Positions 6,283-15,398 of a stretch of DNA of 40,542 nucleotides are shown piece by piece. Source of the stretch: Bacteroidales bacterium (GTDB taxonomy: Bacteria > Bacteroidota > Bacteroidia > Bacteroidales > JAADJA01); the NCBI GenBank assembly GCA_026984135.1, contig JALSSR010000209.1, forward strand, positions 1 to 40,542, in the 5' to 3' direction. The notes under the pieces are model-generated. The model did not search any database. It was not told where the DNA came from and worked only from the letters and a program-made list of their open reading frames with translations. Position 1 is the stretch's first letter, and every line of letters starts with the position of its first letter. Made by a program: the position numbers and the translations under genes.

Positions 6283-9045
6283 CTATTCCGCCTTATAAAA
6301 ATCCGGTAAAACACATTCATCACCGATACTTTTCAGGTAACTCCGAAAATCGCTGTTTAAACTTTCATGCATAACCTCGGAATCCTCCTCATGACAGGTC
6401 AGGCAGGCTCCGACAGTAAGTATCCGTTGTTGCTCTTCTGTTGTAAAGGGACGGAAATTTTCCCGTGTCGAATGCGAAAAAATGTTGCCGTAAAAATCCG
6501 TATTTGAAAAATCAAAGGGTATCCAGGCATCTTCCGGCAATCCGTCATTTTCATTATTCCGGTATTTCGATATGAAATTCCATTTCCCTCTTCCGTTTGC
6601 AATTTCATAAACCAGTTTACCTTCACCATATCCAATCGCTACGGGATTATTATGGCACGATTTGCAATTTCCGCCCTCTTTCACAATTGTATGGGGTTCG
6701 GCAGGAGCATATAGTCTATGAAAAAGATATCCTTCATCTTTCGAATAACTTCCTTTGTCAATACTCAATATCATCCCCGGAACAGCCGGTTTTACGTTTT
6801 CTCCATTCCTATCTTCAAAAACACCGAGTGTAGGTTGCATTGCAAGAAAGTCGCCGGAATATTCAACCCAGGTTCCCTTTTTCAGTTTGTCGGTAAGCAT
6901 ATCGTACCCATCGGTTTGCTGTTCGTAAACGTTGTGACAACCTATGCAACGCGGTGCCCAGGCTGTATGACAAGCACTACAACTCAGATCCTTATGGCCG
7001 CTCCCTCTTGTACATTTCTCTCCGGGGCCGTTAAGGCTAAAAACTTTCCCCGAATTCTTTCCAACCATAAGTGCAGAATTTCCATCCGCCAAAGTATTTA
7101 TCAAAGCTATTCCCGACTCCTTACCTTTAATATATTTGCTGTTTTTATTATTCCAGCCTTTCAAATCGGCTATCTTTCTCGATTCATAATCCAGTTTATC
7201 GTATGAAACCGTTTCCGGCATTTTTTCAAAATGACAATCTTCACATCTTATTTTCACTTGCTGTTCTTCGTGTGCATACAAGTTTCCGTCACCCATAATT
7301 TCATAAGAATTATGACAATCAATACAATCGAGACCTGCTTTATGATGCACATCTTCCGTCATCTTCACAAACACCCTGTAATCTTCCAAAATCCTGAATT
7401 CCGATGAATCCGGGATATCTTCTTTTGTGATTTCCGTTTCGTGCCACCCTTCGTAATTGGTTGAAATTCTGCCGGAACGACTATGACAACCGAAACAGTG
7501 TTCGTTCGTAATATTGAGTGATAGTGACGAATGAACAACAGGATTCGGCATATCATCACCCTTTCCGTTTTGATATTCCGAATGAGCAAGCAAAGCCTTT
7601 TCATTATAGTTCAAATGGCAGGCGTTGCATCCTCCGCCTCTCGAAAGTTCCGATATAGGACCCGTCTCGGCTTTGGGATTTCCAAGATGGCAAATCACAC
7701 ACAAATTGCGCAGATGCTCGTCGGCAGCAGAATTACCAAGATGATGAACATTGTTAAGGATTGACAGAGAATCCGATTCTCCGAAAACATATCTGTCAAC
7801 CGTTATCATTCCGCTTAAAGTGTTCATCAATGTTTTGTTGACACGTTCCGTAATAACGGGATGACATTTTGTTGTCCCGCAACTTTTGTCGGCATCTGCC
7901 ATATTTCCGGGAATAACTACCATACCTTTATGTGCTCTCTCTTTATTCAAAGAAAACGAATTTCCCCCGTGGCACGATACACAACCGATAGCCTTAGGAT
8001 TATGTGCCGGTGAAAATCCTTCAATGTTTTTGTGACAAATCATACAGCTCTCTTTGCGTCCGTTTATTGAAGGAATATCTTCGCTCCTGATATCCGTAAC
8101 ATCCTCACCGAATAACACCGGTTCCGGATTGAAAACATTCACAATATAATCCGTTCCTTTCCCGTCCCACGGAGTACGGAGTTCCCAATTTTCACCTCTG
8201 AAAAAATATCCGGTTATTGTTAAAACAACATATATATAAAATGTATAAAGAATTATTTTTTTAAAAATTTGAGAATTTTTCTCCCTCATTTGCGGAATCA
8301 GATACAAAAGCAGCAAGAGCCCAAAAACAATTATCAGTGATAATCCGGGATAAGTAAGCCGGTGCAATATCTCCTGAAAGCCGACAAAATACCAGGGACC
8401 TTTCATAACATTTGCGGTTTCTGTTTGCAAAGGTGCTTGAAAGAAAAAACTTAAAACAGATATTAATATTAAGGTATAAATAAATATTAACGTTCTTCCC
8501 CAAATGGTTTTTGAATGCTCAAAAATAATAAAAACCAAAAAAATAGTTGCGGTTGCAATGTGGTGAACATAAATTAATTGAAGATCATCTCCCTTTCCGA
8601 GGAGCGAAAAGGTAAGTAAATCACCCATAAAAGGTATTTTAGACATCAAACTTTTCATTATCAACCTCGCTTGAACCGCGTCACCGTCCCCTTTCAGAAT
8701 AAAGCCGGTTATCATTACAAAAAACACTACCAACACCGATATTGTAAGCCGAAACCATACTCCGGATTTAACTTTCTTTTCCCCCGACTTTTTGAGATGA
8801 TCCCAAATGTGTAAAAGAGTGAAGATTAAAAAAAGTTGGGCACTCCAGTAGTGCATATTGCGAAAGAAAACGGCAAACGGATTCATAATCAATATTGTAC
8901 CTATTGATTCAAACGGAGAGGCAACATCATAGGGAATTGCAAGAAAAATACCGCTCACCACAGTAATAAGAAAAAACGAAACTGCAAACAACCCGTACGT
9001 ATTCCGAATAAAAAAAGATGATATTGATCCTTGTTTGTTTATCAT
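6283..9045 (-). CDS. cytochrome b (b6f-type) fused to a multiheme cytochrome c
   Basis: This 920-aa protein joins a membrane quinol-oxidising cytochrome b to a large heme c domain. About seven membrane helices lie in residues 17-282. Heme b ligand pairs are H65/H79 (HX13H) and H162/H177 (HX14H, the b6f spacing). GPWYF at 216-220 stands at the place of the PEWY motif. Seven helices from a cytoplasmic N-terminus put the C-terminal domain on the periplasmic side. That domain has eleven CXXCH sites (CMICH, CVSCH, CVICH, CNACH, CFGCH, CIDCH, CEDCH, CSACH, CIGCH, CKSCH, CLTCH) plus one CGTTKCH (CX4CH). The Rieske gene lies directly upstream on the same strand. A quinol-to-periplasmic-acceptor complex without a separate cytochrome c1 or f is inferred. 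The acceptor, possibly the multiheme domain itself, is unknown. Confidence 0.9.
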   Translation of the reverse strand: MINKQGSISSFFIRNTYGLFAVSFFLITVVSGIFLAIPYDVASPFESIGTILIMNPFAVFFRNMHYWSAQLFLIFTLLHIWDHLKKSGEKKVKSGVWFRLTISVLVVFFVMITGFILKGDGDAVQARLIMKSLMSKIPFMGDLLTFSLLGKGDDLQLIYVHHIATATIFLVFIIFEHSKTIWGRTLIFIYTLILISVLSFFFQAPLQTETANVMKGPWYFVGFQEILHRLTYPGLSLIIVFGLLLLLYLIPQMREKNSQIFKKIILYTFYIYVVLTITGYFFRGENWELRTPWDGKGTDYIVNVFNPEPVLFGEDVTDIRSEDIPSINGRKESCMICHKNIEGFSPAHNPKAIGCVSCHGGNSFSLNKERAHKGMVVIPGNMADADKSCGTTKCHPVITERVNKTLMNTLSGMITVDRYVFGESDSLSILNNVHHLGNSAADEHLRNLCVICHLGNPKAETGPISELSRGGGCNACHLNYNEKALLAHSEYQNGKGDDMPNPVVHSSLSLNITNEHCFGCHSRSGRISTNYEGWHETEITKEDIPDSSEFRILEDYRVFVKMTEDVHHKAGLDCIDCHNSYEIMGDGNLYAHEEQQVKIRCEDCHFEKMPETVSYDKLDYESRKIADLKGWNNKNSKYIKGKESGIALINTLADGNSALMVGKNSGKVFSLNGPGEKCTRGSGHKDLSCSACHTAWAPRCIGCHNVYEQQTDGYDMLTDKLKKGTWVEYSGDFLAMQPTLGVFEDRNGENVKPAVPGMILSIDKGSYSKDEGYLFHRLYAPAEPHTIVKEGGNCKSCHNNPVAIGYGEGKLVYEIANGRGKWNFISKYRNNENDGLPEDAWIPFDFSNTDFYGNIFSHSTRENFRPFTTEEQQRILTVGACLTCHEEDSEVMHESLNSDFRSYLKSIGDECVLPDFYKAE

Positions 9046-9075
9046 TTATTAAACAGCCTTTAATTAAAAATCAAA

Positions 9076-9495
9076 TTATACCTTAATAATAATACTACCG
9101 TTTTGCTTTTTCAATTCCAATTGCTTTAATCTTTTTCGTGCCGGGCCTCTAACGGGCTCTCCGTTTATATCAAATCTCGAACCGTGACAGGGACAAACCG
9201 GTTCACCGTCAATTTCCCGGTTAATTATGCATCCGAGATGAGTGCATTTTGCGGAAAAAGCTTTTTCCTCGTCACTTTTTTTACAGATTATTACCTCATC
9301 GAAAAATGAAACACCTTCGGGAATATCATCTCTAATTTTCATAGGAGGTTTATCCGCCATTTTTTTATATCTTTTAACCGACCGGTACCATATATAAATA
9401 AATGGAAGAGCAATAACGACTCCTATAAACCGAACAAACTCCTTTCTTGATATTTTCTTTTTGTATTGCAATTTGTTTTTTTCAGTGAGCGTCAA
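9076..9495 (-). CDS. Rieske [2Fe-2S] iron-sulfur protein
   Basis: This protein of up to 139 aa is the Rieske subunit of the cytochrome b complex encoded 30 bp downstream. A basic N-terminus (SRKEF) precedes a single membrane anchor at about 22-37. The cluster motifs are CTHLGC (C84, H86 as ligands, C89 in the disulfide) and CPCHGS (C101, H104 as ligands, C103 in the disulfide). No ATG is available: the start is TTG at 9495 or TTG at 9471 (giving LQYKKKISRKEF). A TAATTTTG box overlaps the first TTG and slightly favours the second. It is expected to move electrons from quinol on the periplasmic side. The family is certain; the start is not. Confidence 0.9.
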   Translation of the reverse strand: MTLTEKNKLQYKKKISRKEFVRFIGVVIALPFIYIWYRSVKRYKKMADKPPMKIRDDIPEGVSFFDEVIICKKSDEEKAFSAKCTHLGCIINREIDGEPVCPCHGSRFDINGEPVRGPARKRLKQLELKKQNGSIIIKV

Positions 9496-9500
9496 AATTA
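9493..9500 (-). promoter_or_regulatory. possible -7 element for the Rieske/cytochrome b operon
   Basis: On the minus strand this reads TAATTTTG, matching TAnnTTTG. It overlaps the upstream TTG start candidate, so if it is real, translation should begin at the TTG at 9471. No clear -33 box was found. Confidence 0.35.
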
Positions 9501-9773
9501 CAAATCATTTTGGAATATTGTTATCCCATACCTTTTTGCTCATATAACAGCAACAAAACGAGGGGTTATATGTCAAGAAAACCTAATAAATATCATAAAA
9601 AAATTACAATTTATACGTTGTCTAAATAAAAATTACATCTTTCTGAGCTTCTGTACATTACACAAATTTTCGCGCTCATAAAAACATATTGCAAAACTGC
9701 ATATAATTGTTTATCAGCCTTTTATGCCTATTTAAAAACCGGTCTAAATAGTGCATTTTACAAAAATAATATT

Positions 9774-9781
9774 TAAGTTTG
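9774..9781 (+). promoter_or_regulatory. -7 element of the psr operon
   Basis: TAAGTTTG matches TAnnTTTG and lies 49 bp upstream of the psrA-like ATG. It is the best promoter candidate in the 335-bp divergent region 9496-9830, which otherwise holds only AT-rich sequence and no TGAT-N4-ATCA palindrome. Confidence 0.5.
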
Positions 9782-9830
9782 CGTTCAGTTATTTACTTAT
9801 GTAGCTTATTTCATATAAAATATATTACAT

Positions 9831-12074
9831 ATGACAAGTAGAAGGCAGTTTATAAAAATATCGGCAGCAGGGGTTGGAGCGGCAACAATTGGAATAAATG
9901 CAGCCAGTGGTTTCAATCTGTTCGGTAGTAAGGACGAAACCGGACCTGCAAGTGACGAAGATTTAACTCCGTACCCTACCTATTGCGAAGTCTGTTTTTG
10001 GAAATGTGCAGGCTGGGCATACGTTGATAAAAAAGGAAACATTCGAAAAATAATAGGGAATAAGAAAGACCCGCATTCAAACGGGAGATTATGCCCGCGG
10101 GGAACAGGCGGTATAGGGATGTATTATGATGAGGACAGATTAAAAACCCCTCTGATCAGGGAAACCGATTCGGAAGGAAATGACTATTTCAGAGAAGCAA
10201 CTTGGGATGAGGCATTAACAAAAGTTGCAGACAAGATGAAGCAAATAGCAAATAAGTATGGGCCTGAAGCTTTCGGATTATTTAATCACGGGAATCCCGG
10301 AGGCCACCTCGAACATCTTATGCGTGCATACGGCTCGGAAACTAATGCTGAACCTGCTTTTGCGCAATGCCGCGGGCCACGTTCAGTAGCATATTATTCT
10401 ACATTCGGAGCTTACATAGGCTCACCTGAAAATACCGATATCAGAGATACCCGATGCCTCGTTCTTATCGGTTCACATATCGGCGAAAATATGCACAACA
10501 GTCAGGTACAAGAAATGTCTCAGGCCATTGAAAACAAAGCAACCATTATTACCGTTGATCCGCGACTTAGTACCGCCGCCGGAAAATCCACTTTCTGGTT
10601 ACCGATTAAACCTGCAACAGACATTGCACTTTTGTTGGCCTGGATCCACGTTTTAATTTATGAAAACCTTTATAATAAAGAATTTATTGATCAATATGCT
10701 TTTGGTTTTGACCTTTTAAAAGAACATGTAAAAACAATGACACCCGAATGGGCATATGGCATTACAACTATTGAGCCTGAGATGATAAGAAGGACAGCAA
10801 GAGAGATGGCAGGAGCCGCACCAAATGTTGTTATACACCCGGGTCGTCATGCTGTTTGGTATGGAGATGATACTCAAAGAGAACGCGCAATGGCAATTTT
10901 AACGGCCTTACTTGGAGCGTGGGGCAAAAGAGGCAGTCTTTACTTTGCTGAGAAAATCAGCTTACCGCATTATCCTCAACCCGAGTATCCCGAACCGAAA
11001 TGGACTTGGCGTGATTTAAACAACGGTAAATACCAACTTGCAACTATGGGTATTACCACGGAATTGTTAAAAGCGTCAATTCCCGAAAACAACCCAAAAC
11101 ATCGGGTTAGAGCTTGGTTGGTTGCCGGAACCAACCTTCCGTTATCAATGCCCGACAAACAATTGTTTAAAAAAGCGGCAGATTCCGTAGAGTTTATAGC
11201 CGTAATGGATACAATGCCTATGGAGATTACAGGCTATGCAGATGTGGTATTACCGGAAGCAACATATTTGGAACGTTATGACTTTTTAAGGGCTTCGCAA
11301 AACAGAATTCCAAATGTTGCGTTGAGAATGCCTGCGGTAGAGCCCAAATATGATTCCAAACCGGGATGGTGGATTTCTAAAAAAATAGGTGAAAAACTGG
11401 GTTTGGATGAGTATTTTAACTATAACGACTACTCAGAAGTAATTGATTGGCAATTAAAACAAATAGGGACATCACTTGAAGAAATGAAAAAAATCGGCGT
11501 CAAGTCTTTCCCGAGAACGGAAGGCCCCCTCTATTTGGCCGACGGAGAAGATTTCGAGTTCAATACCAACTCCGGCAAAATAGAGTTATATTCTACAGAT
11601 TTGGCCGATGCAGGATTCGACCCTATTCCCGTTTATAAAAAGCATCCCGAACCACCACCAAACTTTTACAGGCTGATATATGGCAGAGCACCGATGCATA
11701 CTTTTTCACGTACATCAAACAATCATAATCTTTGGGATTTAATGAATGAAAACAACGTTTGGATAAATCCTAAGATAGCTGATATATGGGAACTTAAAAG
11801 CGGCGATTTTGTTTGGTTAAAAAATCAAGATAATGCCGTTACTACATTTCCGGTTAAAGTTAGGGTTACCGAAAGAATAAGATGGGATTCGGTTTATATG
11901 GTTCACGGTTTCGGTCACTCGGACAAAAAACTTTCCAGAGCTTACGGTAGAGGTGCAAGCGACGAAGAAATGATTACGAACGTTATGATAGACCCCATTA
12001 TGGGCGGCACCGGAATGAGAGGCAATTTTGTGACATTTTTAAAAGAAGATCCAAGGAAGGAGGTTAAAGCATGA
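9831..12074 (+). CDS. PsrA/PhsA-like molybdopterin oxidoreductase, Tat-exported
   Basis: This 747-aa catalytic subunit belongs to the DMSO-reductase superfamily, polysulfide/thiosulfate/tetrathionate reductase branch by context. The N-terminus MTSRRQFIKISAAG is a twin-arginine signal. A [4Fe-4S] site follows: C52, C55, C59 and C88 (YCEVCFWKCAGW and NGRLCPRG). C180 (AFAQCRGPRS) is the likely Mo ligand. The C-terminal molybdopterin-dinucleotide domain is present (RAPMHTFSRTSNNHNLWDLM). It overlaps the PsrB-like gene by ATGA and is followed by a NrfD-type membrane subunit, giving a complete periplasm-facing CISM complex. Two YeeE/YedE halves and two rhodanese-fold genes in the same operon point to a sulfur substrate. 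Whether it reduces polysulfide, thiosulfate or tetrathionate, or runs oxidatively, cannot be read from the sequence. Confidence 0.88.
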   Translation: MTSRRQFIKISAAGVGAATIGINAASGFNLFGSKDETGPASDEDLTPYPTYCEVCFWKCAGWAYVDKKGNIRKIIGNKKDPHSNGRLCPRGTGGIGMYYDEDRLKTPLIRETDSEGNDYFREATWDEALTKVADKMKQIANKYGPEAFGLFNHGNPGGHLEHLMRAYGSETNAEPAFAQCRGPRSVAYYSTFGAYIGSPENTDIRDTRCLVLIGSHIGENMHNSQVQEMSQAIENKATIITVDPRLSTAAGKSTFWLPIKPATDIALLLAWIHVLIYENLYNKEFIDQYAFGFDLLKEHVKTMTPEWAYGITTIEPEMIRRTAREMAGAAPNVVIHPGRHAVWYGDDTQRERAMAILTALLGAWGKRGSLYFAEKISLPHYPQPEYPEPKWTWRDLNNGKYQLATMGITTELLKASIPENNPKHRVRAWLVAGTNLPLSMPDKQLFKKAADSVEFIAVMDTMPMEITGYADVVLPEATYLERYDFLRASQNRIPNVALRMPAVEPKYDSKPGWWISKKIGEKLGLDEYFNYNDYSEVIDWQLKQIGTSLEEMKKIGVKSFPRTEGPLYLADGEDFEFNTNSGKIELYSTDLADAGFDPIPVYKKHPEPPPNFYRLIYGRAPMHTFSRTSNNHNLWDLMNENNVWINPKIADIWELKSGDFVWLKNQDNAVTTFPVKVRVTERIRWDSVYMVHGFGHSDKKLSRAYGRGASDEEMITNVMIDPIMGGTGMRGNFVTFLKEDPRKEVKA

Positions 12075-12604
12075 GATACGCAATGGCTATTGACACTAAA
12101 AAGTGTGTAGGATGTGGCGACTGTGTTGTCGCCTGCCAAACCGAAAACAATGTACCACATGGTTATTGTCGCGATTGGATTGTTGAAAACGTCAGCGGAA
12201 GTTATCCCAGCGTACAGATAGAACTGCGCTCCGAACGTTGTAATCATTGCGATAACGCTCCCTGTGTAAGATGCTGTCCCACAGGTGCCAGTCATATTGT
12301 GGAAGGAGGAATAGTTCTGGTTACACACGATGAATGTATCGGGTGTGGAGCTTGTATCGAATCCTGCCCTTATGATGCCAGATATCCTCATCCCGAAGGG
12401 TATGTTGATAAATGTACATTTTGCAAACATCGCGTTGATAAGGGGCAAAATCCCGCTTGTGTTGACGTTTGTCCTACACATTGTCTTCATTTTGGCGATT
12501 TGGACGACCCTAACAGTGATGTTTCCAAAGCATTGAAAAACAGAAAATGGAAGGTATTGGCTCCCGAAGCAGGTACCGAACCTCAATTATATTTTCTTAC
12601 ATAA
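12071..12604 (+). CDS. PsrB-like four-cluster ferredoxin subunit
   Basis: This 177-aa electron-transfer subunit carries 16 clustering cysteines, enough for four [4Fe-4S] centres: CVGCGDCVVAC, CNHCDNAPCVRCCP, CIGCGACIESCP, and CTFC with a later CVDVCP. No signal peptide is seen, as expected for a subunit exported with its Tat-bearing partner. The start overlaps the stop of the PsrA-like gene by 4 bp, so translation is coupled. It links the NrfD-type membrane subunit to the Mo subunit. The 644-bp antisense ORF over this gene is a shadow. Confidence 0.92.
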   Translation: MRYAMAIDTKKCVGCGDCVVACQTENNVPHGYCRDWIVENVSGSYPSVQIELRSERCNHCDNAPCVRCCPTGASHIVEGGIVLVTHDECIGCGACIESCPYDARYPHPEGYVDKCTFCKHRVDKGQNPACVDVCPTHCLHFGDLDDPNSDVSKALKNRKWKVLAPEAGTEPQLYFLT

Positions 12605-12623
12605 TTAGTAAAATGGTAAAAAA

Positions 12624-13565
12624 ATGAAAGAAGAATTATTTGTCAGCGGACGCGATATTCCCAATATTGATCCATATTTACATATTTGGCATTGGCAAAT
12701 TCCCCTCTACCTCTATCTTGGTGGTCTTGCAGCAGGAATTTTATTTTTTGCAACTTATTATGTTATTAAGGGAAAAGAAAAGCAAATGCAAACAACAGTT
12801 AAATGGGCAACAATTATTGCTCCTATCGCATTGGTAATAGGGCTTGGCGCCTTGTTCTGGGATTTAAAACACAAACTCTATTTTTGGCAGCTATATACAA
12901 CAATACGTTTTACTTCACCGATGTCGTGGGGTGCGTGGACATTGATGCTCATAACTCCAATGTCAATTGTTTGGGTGGCAAGTTATATGAAAGAGATGAT
13001 TCCCGGTTGGGATTGGAAATTCGGTTTTCTGAATAAATTTGAAGTCTGGATTATTAAAAATAGAGTACCTTTTGCTTGGATTATGATGATTCTTGCTGTC
13101 ATACTCGGGGTATATACCGGTATATTATTATCTGCATTTAATGCACGTCCTCTATGGAACACTTCGATATTAGGTCCCTTATTTTTAACTTCAGGGCTTT
13201 CGACCGGTCTGGCTGCAATAATGTGGATGTCAAAAGACGAACATGAACGAAAAACATTAAATAGAATAGATTTGATTTTGATTTTGGTGGAATTATTTTT
13301 AATTATCCATCTTTTTATGGGATTTATGGCAGGCTCTGCCGTTAAGACCGAAGCAGCCTCATTGTTTCTCGGGGGTGAGTTCACAGTTTCATTCTGGGTA
13401 TTCGTTATAATACTCGGTCTGGCTTTTCCTGCAACACTTGAAGCACTTGAATTACGCGGATTTCATGTTCCGGCCTGGCTACCTCCTTTTCTAATTTTAT
13501 TCGGTGGTCTTGTTTTTCGTTTTGTAATGGTTGAAGCAGGACAAATAACAAGGTTTTTGTATTAA
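12624..13565 (+). CDS. PsrC/NrfD-like membrane subunit
   Basis: This 313-aa integral membrane protein has about eight hydrophobic helices and belongs to the NrfD/PsrC family, which binds quinone and exchanges electrons with the PsrB-type subunit. The N-terminal HIWHWQIPLYLYLGGLAAG and later MSWGAWTLM are typical of the family. It starts 19 bp after the PsrB-like gene and completes a PsrABC-type complex. No heme motif is seen, as expected. Direction of electron flow (quinol oxidation for sulfur reduction, or the reverse) is open. Confidence 0.9.
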   Translation: MKEELFVSGRDIPNIDPYLHIWHWQIPLYLYLGGLAAGILFFATYYVIKGKEKQMQTTVKWATIIAPIALVIGLGALFWDLKHKLYFWQLYTTIRFTSPMSWGAWTLMLITPMSIVWVASYMKEMIPGWDWKFGFLNKFEVWIIKNRVPFAWIMMILAVILGVYTGILLSAFNARPLWNTSILGPLFLTSGLSTGLAAIMWMSKDEHERKTLNRIDLILILVELFLIIHLFMGFMAGSAVKTEAASLFLGGEFTVSFWVFVIILGLAFPATLEALELRGFHVPAWLPPFLILFGGLVFRFVMVEAGQITRFLY

Positions 13566-13586
13566 CGGAAATAAAAATCATATAAG

Positions 13587-14123
13587 ATGAAAAATATAAA
13601 TTCAAATAAAAACAGACCGCATTATATAAACCCCTATTTCGGGGGAGTACTTTTGGGTCTATTGGTAATTTTAACGGTTTACATAACAGGACGAGGCCTT
13701 GGTGCCAGCGGTGCCGTTAAAAGTGCCGTTGTTACGACAGCCGATGCCATTGTACCCATACATGCTCATACTAACCCATACTATAGCAAATTTATAAGCA
13801 GTGATAAATCTCCAATGTATAATTGGCTTGTATTCGAGTCGCTCGGGATATTTTTCGGTGGTTTGCTATCGGGAGTGATATTTCGAAGAGTAAAAAAAAT
13901 CAGAGTTGAAAGATCTCCGAAAATTACGAACAAAACCCGTTTAACGGCAGCACTCATCGGTGGTATTCTTTTTGGTATAGGCAGCCAGTTCGGCAGAGGG
14001 TGCTCCAGCGGAGCAGCCCTTAGCGGCAGTGCAACTTTTTCATTTGGCGGAGTTATAGTGATGCTTGTTCTTTTCGGTACGGGATATGCTATCGCAGGCT
14101 TATTTAAAAAATTATGGATTTAA
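13587..14123 (+). CDS. YeeE/YedE-family transporter, first half
   Basis: This 178-aa protein has about four membrane helices and corresponds to one half of a full-length YeeE/YedE (thiosulfate or sulfur-compound) transporter, which is usually near 350 aa in one chain. Its only cysteine is C139 in GSQFGRGCSSGAALSG, the family's conserved Cys motif. A periplasmic loop rich in His (VPIHAHTNP) follows the first helix. It lies 21 bp after the PsrC-like gene and 19 bp before the second half, so the two probably form a heterodimer. Import of thiosulfate or sulfane sulfur is the family-based inference. Confidence 0.85.
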   Translation: MKNINSNKNRPHYINPYFGGVLLGLLVILTVYITGRGLGASGAVKSAVVTTADAIVPIHAHTNPYYSKFISSDKSPMYNWLVFESLGIFFGGLLSGVIFRRVKKIRVERSPKITNKTRLTAALIGGILFGIGSQFGRGCSSGAALSGSATFSFGGVIVMLVLFGTGYAIAGLFKKLWI

Positions 14124-14142
14124 AAATTAAAAATATTAAGAT

Positions 14143-14745
14143 ATGGGACCATTAATTCCAAACGGAGTAATTACAGGCGATTGGGATTTCGTTATCGCTT
14201 TGCTTATAGGTATTGCTTTCGGCTTTATCCTTGAGGCTTCCGGATTTTCATCCTCGAGAAACATCGCAGGTGTTTTCTATGGCTACAACTTTGTGGTTTT
14301 GCGCGTTTTCTTTACTGCCGTAATAGTTGCAATGACCGGATTGTTGTTTTTTGACTATTTCGGTTGGATTGAACTGGATAAAATATTTATTCTTCCAACC
14401 TATCTGACACCTATGATTGTCGGTTCAATAATTATGGGGTTCGGGTTTCTCCTCGGAGGATTTTGTCCCGGCACAAGTTATACGGCAATAGCTATAGGAA
14501 AACTGGACGGTATTGTGTTCACAATCGGTCTTTTCCTCGGTATTTTTTTATTTTCCGAAACATTTCCTCTTTTTAAGGATTTTTATTATAGCGGCTTTCT
14601 TGGAAATGTTACACTTACTGACGTAACCGGAATTCCGGCAGCTTGGTTTGCATTTGCTTTTACGGTTATTGCACTGGCTTCATTCTGGTTTACAATGATT
14701 ATTGAAAAACATATTAGAAAAAAAATTACGGAATATAAATTCTAA
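14143..14745 (+). CDS. YeeE/YedE-family transporter, second half
   Basis: This 200-aa membrane protein with about five helices is partner to the preceding half-transporter. Its only cysteine is C108 in GFLLGGFCPGTSYTAIAIGKLDG, the second conserved YeeE/YedE Cys motif. Together the pair supplies the two cysteines thought to line the sulfur pathway. The stop is 4 bp before the first rhodanese-like ATG. The split form, similar in layout to PmpA/PmpB pairs found near persulfide genes, supports persulfide or thiosulfate handling. The substrate is not shown by the sequence. Confidence 0.85.
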   Translation: MGPLIPNGVITGDWDFVIALLIGIAFGFILEASGFSSSRNIAGVFYGYNFVVLRVFFTAVIVAMTGLLFFDYFGWIELDKIFILPTYLTPMIVGSIIMGFGFLLGGFCPGTSYTAIAIGKLDGIVFTIGLFLGIFLFSETFPLFKDFYYSGFLGNVTLTDVTGIPAAWFAFAFTVIALASFWFTMIIEKHIRKKITEYKF

Positions 14746-14749
14746 AACG

Positions 14750-15361
14750 ATGAATAGAAATTATATCTTACTGACAATATTAATGCTGGCTCTTGCAACC
14801 GGAACATTATTTCTTAAGAAAACACCGAATTACAATGAAATAAAACCTCAAAAACTACTTTGGGAAATCATTCAACCGACAAGATATGTTACTACCGACC
14901 AAGTGGCAAAAATGATCATAAACAAAGATCAAACGTTGGAACTTGTTGACGTCAGAGATACAAAATCTTATGAAAAATTTTCGCTTTCAGGAGCAATAAA
15001 CGTACCTTTGGATAGTATTGCCGCTACTTCAAATCAAGATTATTTCGGATTACCGGGCATTAAAGTTGTGTTTTATTCAAACGATGATATTGCTGCCGAC
15101 GAAGCCTGGGTTTTAACACGAAGATTAGGCTATAAAGATACATACGTTATGAAGGGCGGACTCAATTGTTGGATAAGAACCGTTATTCAACCTCAGCAAC
15201 CTTCTGAAGATGCTCCATATACTGAATTTGAAAAATATCATTTCAGAAAAGGTGCCCAAATTTATTTTACAGGAGCTAATATTGAACAAGGTTCTGCCGG
15301 CAAATCCAAAGTTTCTATTCGTAGAAAGAAAAAGAAAGCAGTAGCAGCCGGTGGTTGTTAA
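14750..15361 (+). CDS. membrane-anchored rhodanese-fold protein without catalytic Cys, C-terminal GGC tail
   Basis: This 203-aa protein has an N-terminal membrane anchor or signal (residues 5-22) and a periplasmic rhodanese-like domain at about 45-145 (ELVDVRDTKSYEKFSLSGAINVPLDS, then RRLGYKDTYVMKGGLNCW). Where active rhodaneses have Cys (VxYC), this one has VVFYSNDD, with Ser110. Cysteines are only C140 and the last residue, C203. A flexible basic tail ends RRKKKKAVAAGGC. The next gene shares this tail almost exactly. The ORF track starts earlier, at 14702, but that start overlaps the upstream gene; ATG 14750 begins just before the hydrophobic anchor. A sulfur-carrier arm comparable to the SoxY GGCGG or DsrC arm is an inference. 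Confidence 0.85.
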   Translation: MNRNYILLTILMLALATGTLFLKKTPNYNEIKPQKLLWEIIQPTRYVTTDQVAKMIINKDQTLELVDVRDTKSYEKFSLSGAINVPLDSIAATSNQDYFGLPGIKVVFYSNDDIAADEAWVLTRRLGYKDTYVMKGGLNCWIRTVIQPQQPSEDAPYTEFEKYHFRKGAQIYFTGANIEQGSAGKSKVSIRRKKKKAVAAGGC

Positions 15362-15398
15362 TTTATAAAATTGGTCGTTATTAATAAAATTATATAAT

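Noticed and set aside
6718-7206. 162-aa plus-strand ORF opposite the multiheme gene
   Set aside because: The minus-strand frame has eleven CXXCH motifs and a continuous cytochrome; the plus-strand frame has no family features.
11942-12586. 214-aa minus-strand ORF opposite the PsrB-like gene
   Set aside because: It is a mirror frame of a cysteine-rich ferredoxin, with no recognisable domain and an implausible composition.
14702-14749. 16-residue extension of the first rhodanese-like protein
   Set aside because: It overlaps the end of the upstream transporter half, and the hydrophobic anchor starts right after the ATG at 14750.
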